From Patescibacteria group bacterium (GTDB lineage Bacteria; Patescibacteriota; Microgenomatia; UBA1400; MFAQ01), in contig JAHITH010000104.1 in NCBI GenBank assembly GCA_018817845.1, positions 1-5,697 of the forward strand: 5,697 nucleotides of DNA. Reading direction: 5' to 3'. A program made the position numbers and the translations under genes. Each line of letters opens with the position of its first letter. The stretch's first letter is position 1. This document shows, one piece after another, positions 1 through 5,263 of this stretch. The notes under the pieces were generated by a model. That model ran no database searches, was not told the origin of the DNA, and saw nothing but the letters and a program-made list of their open reading frames with translations.

Positions 1-1
1 A

Positions 2-589
2 AAACAAATCAAGTCTGCCTCCCCCACCCCAAATCTTAAAAAAATCATTTTCTTAACTACTAGCCTAGGTGTTCCCAGAGAAAATATCATTTTTGAACCC
101 ACTCTTGCCCGTGGACTAGACTACTACACCGGCATGATCTTTGAAGTATTTATTCCAGAAATCCCCATAGGCGCCTTCGGTGGCGGCGGTCGCTACGATA
201 AACTAATAAACGACCTGGGTGGCCCACAAATTCCCTCAGTAGGTTTTGCCCTTGGTTTTGACCGTACCATAGAAGCCATCAAAGAACTGGGCCTCATGCC
301 CCAACCAAAACCCAACGCCAAGATTTTAGTCACCATCTTCTCCCCCAACCTACAAGGTCTCACCTTGAAGGTAGCCAGCAAACTTCGTCAAGCCAACATC
401 AATACCGAAATATATCCTGCCAATGATAATATTAGCAAGCAACTAAAATACGCCAATCAAAACAATATCCCTTTCGTAATCATCATCGGCGAAGACGAAG
501 CAAAAAACAACACCGTTACCCTAAAAAATATGGAAACTGGTAAACAAAAGACTCTCAACCAAACAAAACTTCTTGCTAAACTAAGATAA
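2..589 (+). CDS. hisS: Histidyl-tRNA synthetase, 3' part (5' end outside the window)
   Basis: Class II aminoacyl-tRNA synthetase that charges tRNA-His with histidine in the cytoplasm. The open frame runs from the window edge, so the ATG at 134 is internal; 195 residues are visible. Upstream of that ATG the frame encodes RGLDYYTG (110-133), the histidine-binding signature of HisRS. It is followed by GGGRYD and the class II motif 3 segment ending GFALGFDR, whose Arg is the ATP-contacting residue. From about nt 320 onward comes the alpha/beta anticodon-binding domain (ILVTIFSP... to the C-terminus LLAKLR). Presence of that domain argues against the HisZ paralogue, which lacks it. Motifs 1 and 2 lie outside the window. 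The stop TAA overlaps the next gene's ATG by one base (TAATG), suggesting coupled translation. Identification is firm; only the N-terminal half is missing. Confidence 0.96.
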   Translation, partial: KQIKSASPTPNLKKIIFLTTSLGVPRENIIFEPTLARGLDYYTGMIFEVFIPEIPIGAFGGGGRYDKLINDLGGPQIPSVGFALGFDRTIEAIKELGLMPQPKPNAKILVTIFSPNLQGLTLKVASKLRQANINTEIYPANDNISKQLKYANQNNIPFVIIIGEDEAKNNTVTLKNMETGKQKTLNQTKLLAKLR

Positions 590-1503
590 TGTCCAAAAAA
601 CGCACCCTTGCCTATTTGGCCCTTTTGGGTAACACCCTTATCTGGGGACTAGCCTTACCCATTGTCAAAAAAGGTTTCGAGTCAGGTTTAACCCCCACCA
701 ACTTCTTGCTTGGCCGTTTTTTTATGGCCACTCTTTTCTCTCTCCCCATCGTTATTTATCTAGAAGTCAAACATAAACAAATAAGAAAACACTTTACACT
801 AAAAAACATCCTAAAAATCATCCCACTAGAACTCCTAGGTACCTTTATAGCCCTTTACTTGCTTTATCAAGGTCTAAACAGAACCTCTGCCATAGAGTCC
901 TCCCTCATTGCTGTCACCTGGCCAGTGCTAGTTACTTTGGGCGGAGTCTGGTTTTTTAAAGAAAAAGTAGAAAAACATGAACTCTTGGGGTTAACCTTAG
1001 CCTTAGCCGGAACCACGCTTCTTGTTGGTGAACCATTGATAAGAAACCATGGCTTTTCTGGCTCTCTTACGGGGAACTTGTTAATTTTAGGTCAAAATCT
1101 AGCCATCGCCGCCTACTACCTACTAGCCAAAAAACACTACGCCGGCATAAACAAATGGTTAGTTACCCATATCAGTTTCTGGATAGGCCTTATCTGCTTT
1201 GGCGCAGTTGCTTTACTGTCTGGTGAATCCTTAATGTGGCAATCAGGCTTCTGGCCCACCACCGCAATTATTTACATGGGTGTTCTAGGCTCAATTTTAG
1301 GCTTAACTCTTTATTTAATTGGTCAAGATAAAATAGAAGCATCAGAGGCATCACTTTTCACCTATCTACAACCAATCTTTGCTATCCCCTTGGCCATGAT
1401 TCTTCTATCAGAATCCATTCACTTAATAGAAATACTTGCCATAGCCATAATTATCACAGGTGTCTATTTAGCCGAGAAACGTGGTAAAATAGCTCCTGTA
1501 TGA
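589..1503 (+). CDS. EamA/DMT-superfamily membrane transporter
   Basis: A 304-residue polytopic inner-membrane protein with ten predicted hydrophobic segments, near residues 7-26, 38-58, 74-93, 101-122, 131-148, 160-180, 190-210, 223-243, 254-273 and 279-295. It has the two-repeat layout of the drug/metabolite transporter superfamily. Each half ends with the EamA pattern: a helix containing Pro (SLIAVTWPVLVTL; SLFTYLQPIFAIPLAM), a short loop with a conserved Glu (FFKEKVEKHE; LLSESIHLIE) and a last Gly-containing helix. Length matches the family (about 280-310). The substrate cannot be read from the sequence: family members export amino acids, metabolites or drugs, and some import. The start is taken at the ATG overlapping the hisS stop, with no Shine-Dalgarno sequence ahead, so reinitiation is likely. 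Its TGA stop overlaps the rpmE start as ATGA. It is the one non-translation gene of this block. Confidence 0.9.
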   Translation: MSKKRTLAYLALLGNTLIWGLALPIVKKGFESGLTPTNFLLGRFFMATLFSLPIVIYLEVKHKQIRKHFTLKNILKIIPLELLGTFIALYLLYQGLNRTSAIESSLIAVTWPVLVTLGGVWFFKEKVEKHELLGLTLALAGTTLLVGEPLIRNHGFSGSLTGNLLILGQNLAIAAYYLLAKKHYAGINKWLVTHISFWIGLICFGAVALLSGESLMWQSGFWPTTAIIYMGVLGSILGLTLYLIGQDKIEASEASLFTYLQPIFAIPLAMILLSESIHLIEILAIAIIITGVYLAEKRGKIAPV

Positions 1504-1793
1504 AAGCTAAAATACATCCTAAATACCATCAAATCACCATTACCTGTGCCTGCGGAAACGTAATAAACACCGGTTCCACCACCGAAGACATCCAAGTAGA
1601 AATCTGTTCCAAGTGCCATCCTTTCTACACCGGTGAAATGAGATACATAGACACCCTAGGCAGAGTAGATAAATTCTTAGCCAAAAGAAAAGCCGCCGGT
1701 AAGTACCAAAAAAAACAAAAAACTAAATCAGACGACCAAAAACCAGCCAAATCCCTTAAAGACATGCTTACCGTCACCCCAGTCAGCAAATGA
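1500..1793 (+). CDS. rpmE: 50S ribosomal protein bL31, zinc-binding type
   Basis: Large-subunit protein of the central protuberance and the inter-subunit bridge. It opens MKAKIHPKYHQITITCACGN and carries C16-x-C18 and C36-x2-C39 (ICSKCHPFYTG), the four-Cys zinc site of the C+ form of bL31. The GRVDKFLAKR segment is also typical. At 97 residues it is longer than the usual 66-75. The extra part, residues 68-97, is rich in Lys, Gln and Asp, looks disordered and resembles nothing I recognise. The gene overlaps its neighbours on both sides by 4 bp (ATGA), so it is probably translated by coupling from the transporter and into prfA. No ribosome-binding site is evident. Confidence 0.95.
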   Translation: MKAKIHPKYHQITITCACGNVINTGSTTEDIQVEICSKCHPFYTGEMRYIDTLGRVDKFLAKRKAAGKYQKKQKTKSDDQKPAKSLKDMLTVTPVSK

Positions 1794-2686
1794 CCAATAA
1801 CGCCCTACAACCAGAAATCAATCGCCTCCAAAACAAAATCAAGTCAAATCAAGACCTTTTAGCCGACCCAGAACTTGGTCACCTAGCCCAAACCGAAATA
1901 GATAATCTTAAAAAACAAATTCAACAACTAGAACAAGCCAGCAAACAAGTAGAAAAACAAAAAGATCAAGTCTCACAAGTTCCCAAAAACGCCCCAGTTA
2001 TTATAGAAATAAGATCAGCCGCCGGTGGCGACGAAGCCAAAATCTTCGCTCAAGACCTACTGCGAATGTATACCCGATTCGCCAATCTCCATAACTTTAA
2101 AATTGAGGAGATAGATGAAGGGGCCATTAAACTTAAAAAACCCAATAGCTCAAGCTGGACCAAAGGCTGTTTTGAAACCTTTAAAAACGAAGCAGGGGTT
2201 CATAGAGTCCAAAGAGTGCCAGAAACAGAATCACAAGGCAGAATCCACACCTCTACCGCCACCGTGGCCGTCTTGCCAGAAATTCAAAAAAAATTAGTGG
2301 AAGTAAAACTTGGTGACCTAGAATGGGCCTTCAGCAAAGCCGGTGGACCAGGCGGTCAAAACGTCAACAAAGTCAACACCGCCGTTCGCCTCCTCCATAA
2401 ACCCACACAAATAACCGTAGCCGTTCGCCAAGAGAGATCTCAAAGTCAAAATAAAGAAATAGCCTTGGATATCCTCCGTTCAAAACTGTGGCAACAACAA
2501 GAAGATGAGAAATTAAAAAAAATAAAAACCACCAGGTCAGAAGCGGTAGGCAGAGGCATGAGATCAGAAAAAATCAAAACCTACAACTACCCCCAAAACC
2601 GACTCACCGACCATAGACTAAACAAAAGCTGGCACAACCTAAAAGAAATCATGGAAGGCAACCTAGACCAAGTTCTTAAAGCTTAA
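1790..2686 (+). CDS. prfA: Peptide chain release factor 1, with shortened domain 1
   Basis: Reads UAA and UAG in the ribosomal A site and triggers peptidyl-tRNA hydrolysis. Visible in order: a coiled-coil-like domain 1 remnant (1-66), the AAGGDEA segment (77-83), the codon-recognition motif PET (144-146) within RVPETESQGRIHTS, the catalytic GGQ (188-190) in GGPGGQNVNKVNTAV, and the NYPQNRLTDHR block near residues 266-276. The PxT motif marks RF1 rather than RF2 (SPF) or the ArfB/ICT1 type. At 298 residues it is short for RF1 (about 355-360). Aligned from memory to the E. coli protein, it lacks some 40-45 N-terminal residues and about 16 C-terminal ones. An in-frame TAA at 1757-1759, with no start codon between it and 1790, rules out a longer reading. 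The start overlaps the rpmE stop as ATGA. No prmC (the methylase for the GGQ Gln) follows, although it is a common neighbour. Confidence 0.95.
   Translation: MTNNALQPEINRLQNKIKSNQDLLADPELGHLAQTEIDNLKKQIQQLEQASKQVEKQKDQVSQVPKNAPVIIEIRSAAGGDEAKIFAQDLLRMYTRFANLHNFKIEEIDEGAIKLKKPNSSSWTKGCFETFKNEAGVHRVQRVPETESQGRIHTSTATVAVLPEIQKKLVEVKLGDLEWAFSKAGGPGGQNVNKVNTAVRLLHKPTQITVAVRQERSQSQNKEIALDILRSKLWQQQEDEKLKKIKTTRSEAVGRGMRSEKIKTYNYPQNRLTDHRLNKSWHNLKEIMEGNLDQVLKA
2676..2686. other. Tail-to-tail overlap of prfA and the HtrA protease gene
   Basis: The prfA stop (TAA, 2684-2686, + strand) lies inside the last codons of the minus-strand protease gene, whose own stop TAA occupies 2678-2676. The 3' ends therefore overlap by 11 bp around an AAGCTT hexamer. 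I see no GC-rich hairpin with a T-run on either side, so no factor-independent terminator separates the two converging transcripts. Confidence 0.9.
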
Positions 2687-3809
2687 TATTCTTATTTAAA
2701 ATCTCACCCTTCCTCCACAACTCAACATTAATCTTTTCTCCCACCTTAAGCTTGCCAATCAAACCAGCCAAACCACCATCTACATCTGCTATCCTTTGAT
2801 CCTCAAGTTTTACTATAATATCTCCCACCAATATCTCATTCTTCTCTGCCAAAGAATCTTTCATCACCTCTACCACATAGGCTCCCGCAGGCACGTCATT
2901 CAACAAAGCCACGTCCTTATCTATCATCCTGTACTTTACCCCCAACTGTACCCTATCAAAACTACCTGTTTCCTTAAAATTACTTAAAGACTCCTTGACT
3001 ACGTTGATAGGAATAGCAAAACCAATGTTCTCTGCCCCTCCAACCACCGCCACACTTACCCCTATCACCTCACCATTTAAATTTAAAAGCGGACCACCAG
3101 AGTTGCCTGGATTAATCGCCGCATCTGTTTGAATCACGTTATCAATTCTCTCAAGACTCCCGTAAGAACCATCACCCGCGTTTATTCCCCTACCTAATCC
3201 AGAAATCACCCCAGTGGTCACCGTATGCCTAAACTCCCCCAAAGCCGTGCCTATAACCACCACCCCTTGCCCCACCTTCAGGCTATCAGAGTCTCCCAAA
3301 ACAATTGCTTCCAATTCCTTCTCACCCTTAATCTTCAAAATAGCCAAATCATTAATTGGATCTATATATAAATCCTCCACTTCATACTCCGCCCCATCCT
3401 TATCTATAACTATATATCTCACCCCGCCTCTAGACACCACATGTTTATTGGTTACCACAATTCCTTCAATACCGTCCACCACAAAACCAGAACCTATATC
3501 TTGCTGTATCATTTCCGGCTCTTCCTGCCTAAAAGCAAAATTAAACGTATCAAACACAATCTTACCCTGCGTCTGCCCCTCCATAGCCACCGTCACCACC
3601 GCCGGGCTCACCCTCTCCACCACTCCCACCACGTCATTTTCACCCTGCACCGATTCACCCTGCACCGTCTGGTGCGGGGCGTCATCCTGAACTCGTTTCA
3701 GGATCTTATCCAACGGCCTTATCACAAACAACCTATCCGCCAACGCCCCACCAAAGGCAGAAAACAAAACCACCACCGAAACCAAAAGCCCAATCAAAAA
3801 ATTCCTCAT
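2676..3809 (-). CDS. HtrA/DegP-type trypsin-like serine protease (S1C) with one PDZ domain
   Basis: Envelope quality-control protease of 377 residues. The N-terminus is a hydrophobic segment (residues 4-23) ending ALA-D at 22-25, so it could be a cleaved signal peptide or an anchor. A low-complexity linker (about 26-60) follows, then the chymotrypsin-fold domain with the full triad: H123 (VTNKHVV), D154 (DLAILKI) and S237 in GNSGGPL. Residues 288-375 form a single PDZ domain (LGVKYR... to VELWRKGE). One PDZ makes it more like DegS or gram-positive HtrA than the two-PDZ DegP. The start ATG overlaps the stop of the S41 protease as ATGA, with no Shine-Dalgarno sequence at a useful distance (a GAGGTG lies 23 nt ahead). 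The linker contains a 26-bp palindromic DNA element and a tandem repeat, described separately; all catalytic parts are intact. Function is firm at family level; the paralogue name is uncertain. Confidence 0.95.
   Translation of the reverse strand: MRNFLIGLLVSVVVLFSAFGGALADRLFVIRPLDKILKRVQDDAPHQTVQGESVQGENDVVGVVERVSPAVVTVAMEGQTQGKIVFDTFNFAFRQEEPEMIQQDIGSGFVVDGIEGIVVTNKHVVSRGGVRYIVIDKDGAEYEVEDLYIDPINDLAILKIKGEKELEAIVLGDSDSLKVGQGVVVIGTALGEFRHTVTTGVISGLGRGINAGDGSYGSLERIDNVIQTDAAINPGNSGGPLLNLNGEVIGVSVAVVGGAENIGFAIPINVVKESLSNFKETGSFDRVQLGVKYRMIDKDVALLNDVPAGAYVVEVMKDSLAEKNEILVGDIIVKLEDQRIADVDGGLAGLIGKLKVGEKINVELWRKGEILNKNIKL
3639..3667. repeat. 15-bp tandem repeat, two copies, in the protease linker
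   Basis: TTCACCCTGCACCG occurs at 3639-3652 and again, identical over 14 bases, at 3654-3667, a period of 15 bp. On the minus strand it encodes VQGE twice (residues 49-52 and 54-57), in the linker between the signal segment and the protease domain. The 15-bp period preserves the reading frame, consistent with a slippage duplication in a region under little structural constraint. Confidence 0.85.
3662..3675. repeat. Small inverted repeat next to the palindromic element
   Basis: GCACC (3662-3666), loop GTCT, then GGTGC (3671-3675): a 5-bp GC-rich stem with a 4-nt loop. It overlaps the second tandem-repeat copy and lies 4 bp from the 26-bp element at 3680-3705. It could form a second hairpin in the protease mRNA, but with arms this short chance is possible. 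Confidence 0.5.
3680..3705 (+). repeat. 26-bp palindromic repeat element inside the HtrA protease gene (copy 1)
   Basis: On the + strand it reads CGTC, then a stem arm ATCCTGAA (3684-3691), loop CTCGT, arm TTCAGGAT (3697-3704), and a final C. The 8-bp arms are perfectly complementary. The 21-bp palindrome covers exactly seven codons of the minus-strand gene (I36-D42, ILKRVQD), starting at codon position 1. It resembles dispersed small palindromes of the GTCATCCTGAAC...TTCAGGATC kind that I know as recurrent repeats in many bacterial genomes; that recognition is from memory. A second member lies at 5317-5342. There is no T-run, and it lies early in an open frame, so it is not a terminator. Confidence 0.82.
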
Positions 3810-5020
3810 ATTTTAGCTATTCCATAATTCAACACCTCAATCGCCCTCAACACCTGCTCATCCTCCTCAGTCGCCGGATCATCCTTAACCTCAACATCTA
3901 CTTCTAATCCGTCTCCATGAATATTATCCCCACTTGGCAACAACCACTCAGCAATGGTCACATGTAAACCTGCACCACTTATTAAATCCTGGGCTTCCTG
4001 AACCGTTCCTTTTCCAAAAGTTCTCTCTCCCACCAACTGCACACCCAATCTGTCTCGCATGGCTCCAGCCATAATCTCACTGGCACTAGCCGACCCCCTA
4101 TTCACCAAGGCCACCACCGGCATACCAATCAATCTCCCCTTTCTATTCACCGTAAACGTCTCAGTTCTATCCTTACCTCGCTGTTGTACCACCACACCGT
4201 CTGGTATGAAATCACTTACCAAGTCAATCGCTCTCTGCAAATACCCACCAGGATTATTCCTAAAGTCCACTATTACACCCGTAGCTTGTTGATCCAAAAT
4301 CTCATCAACCGCCACCTTCCACTCTGGCAAAGTTCTCTCACCAAACTTCATTAATCTAATTAAGGCGGTTTTACCGTCACTTCCTACCCACTCCAGCTCC
4401 ACCGATGCCACCACCACCGTATCTCGCACTATCTCAATCTCCTCCGTACTGTTAGCCCCTTCGTGCAAAATAGTTAGGGTTACAGGTGTGCCTCGCTCAC
4501 CCCTTATACTATTCACCGCCTCCAAAAGCCCAATCCCCACCGTGTCTATATCCACCCCCGTTTTCTCATCCTTTATATGCAAAATCAAATCTCCCGCCTT
4601 TATACCCACTTTTATAGCCGGATTATTAGGTAAAGGCGCCATCACCGCCAATGTCTTGTCAATATAACCAAGCGAAATTCCCACTCCACCAAACTCACCA
4701 GACAAATCCTCTTTAGACCTTTGATTTTCATCTGGCGGTAAAAAGGAAGTATACGGGTCATCCAAAGCCGCGGTCATTCCTGCCACTGCTCCATACATCA
4801 TCTTCTCCGCATCAAGCTTATCTGGCGATAAAAATTTATCTTCCAACCTATCCCACACCTGCCACATCAAAGACAAATCAATATCTCGGTCTCCGACACT
4901 CGACGGCATAAACATCTTCAAGGCTCGTTTCTCTCCCACCCTTACCCCTACAAACAAAGACCCAAACATCAAACAAAGCACCAACAGTGCTGTCCTAGTT
5001 TTTTGCAAATTTATTTTCAT
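3806..5020 (-). CDS. S41-family carboxy-terminal processing protease (CtpA/Prc type)
   Basis: A 404-residue membrane-anchored protease that cleaves near protein C-termini outside the cytoplasmic membrane. Visible: one N-terminal hydrophobic segment (about 10-27) after a Lys/Arg-containing start; an N-terminal helical region with the family segment ALDDPYTSFLPP (85-96); a PDZ domain (about 108-200) containing GEFGGVGISLG; and the S41 core. The catalytic Ser is S312 in NRGSASASEI. The Lys is K337 in GERTFGKGTVQ and the Gln is Q341. The Ser-Lys spacing of 25 and Lys-Gln spacing of 4 match Prc and CtpB. DFRNNPGGYL (252-261) is also typical. The gene starts three bases after the rpsR stop and is the only one here with a good Shine-Dalgarno sequence. 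It overlaps the next protease gene by ATGA, so the two are probably made together. Confidence 0.96.
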   Translation of the reverse strand: MKINLQKTRTALLVLCLMFGSLFVGVRVGEKRALKMFMPSSVGDRDIDLSLMWQVWDRLEDKFLSPDKLDAEKMMYGAVAGMTAALDDPYTSFLPPDENQRSKEDLSGEFGGVGISLGYIDKTLAVMAPLPNNPAIKVGIKAGDLILHIKDEKTGVDIDTVGIGLLEAVNSIRGERGTPVTLTILHEGANSTEEIEIVRDTVVVASVELEWVGSDGKTALIRLMKFGERTLPEWKVAVDEILDQQATGVIVDFRNNPGGYLQRAIDLVSDFIPDGVVVQQRGKDRTETFTVNRKGRLIGMPVVALVNRGSASASEIMAGAMRDRLGVQLVGERTFGKGTVQEAQDLISGAGLHVTIAEWLLPSGDNIHGDGLEVDVEVKDDPATEEDEQVLRAIEVLNYGIAKI

Positions 5021-5023
5021 GTC

Positions 5024-5263
5024 TTACACCTTCTGCACAAAGGGAATTAGCGCCATATGTCTGGCTTTCTTTATCTCCCTAGTCAATCTCCTCTGATGCT
5101 TCAAGCACAAACCACTATAAACCCTGGCCACAATTCTCATCTTATTAGACAACCCAACCTTCAACCCCTCAACCTCTTTGTAATTTGGTTCCGTTTTGGC
5201 CTTACAGTACCCACAGGGTTTATTAGACCTTCTAATTTTTTTCTTTACAATTCTTTTAGCCAT
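5024..5263 (-). CDS. rpsR: 30S ribosomal protein bS18, zinc-type
   Basis: Small-subunit platform protein that pairs with bS6. I start it at the ATG 5263-5261 (79 residues, MAKRIVKKKIRR...), whose A is the last base of the ssb stop (TGATG). A TTG one codon earlier is possible but less likely. The core is KPCGYC, NYKEVEGLK, LCLKHQRRLTREIKKARHMALIPFV, a standard bS18. C17, C20, C53 and H56 make a potential zinc site, as in the C+ forms of this protein. There is no Shine-Dalgarno sequence, so its translation likely depends on ssb. Position after ssb matches the widespread rpsF-ssb-rpsR operon; rpsF would be expected just beyond the right edge. Confidence 0.97.
   Translation of the reverse strand: MAKRIVKKKIRRSNKPCGYCKAKTEPNYKEVEGLKVGLSNKMRIVARVYSGLCLKHQRRLTREIKKARHMALIPFVQKV
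5027..5034 (-). promoter_or_regulatory. Shine-Dalgarno sequence of the S41 protease gene
   Basis: On the minus strand AGAAGGTG ends six bases (TAAGAC) before the ATG at 5020; its last seven bases match GGAGGTG with one mismatch. It is embedded in the final codons of rpsR (Gln-Lys-Val-stop). It stands at the only junction in the window where genes do not overlap, which supports independent initiation there and reinitiation elsewhere. Confidence 0.7.

Noticed and set aside
134..136. ATG at 134 as the start of a short gene
   Set aside because: The same frame is open to the window edge and encodes the HisRS signature RGLDYYTG just before this codon, so the Met is internal.
1500..2686. A recoded genetic code (UGA as glycine), as in some CPR lineages
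   Set aside because: Four genes end at TGA exactly at the expected C-terminus, for example after the SSB tip DDIPF, and reading through would fuse unrelated proteins.
1790..2686. Assigning the short GGQ protein as ArfB/ICT1-type rescue hydrolase or RF2
   Set aside because: The protein has the domain 2 PxT codon-reading motif in RVPETESQGRIHTS and the GGDEA region, which ArfB lacks, and RF2 carries SPF in place of PxT.
3680..3705. Reading the palindromes as rho-independent terminators
   Set aside because: Neither is followed by a T-run on either strand, and both lie inside intact open frames well before the stop codons.
3214..3827. Open frames of 158 and 128 codons on the + strand opposite the HtrA protease gene
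   Set aside because: They are antisense to a gene with an intact catalytic triad and PDZ domain, their predicted proteins are Ser/Thr/Pro- or His-rich with no recognisable domain, and the strong C-rich bias explains their lack of stops.
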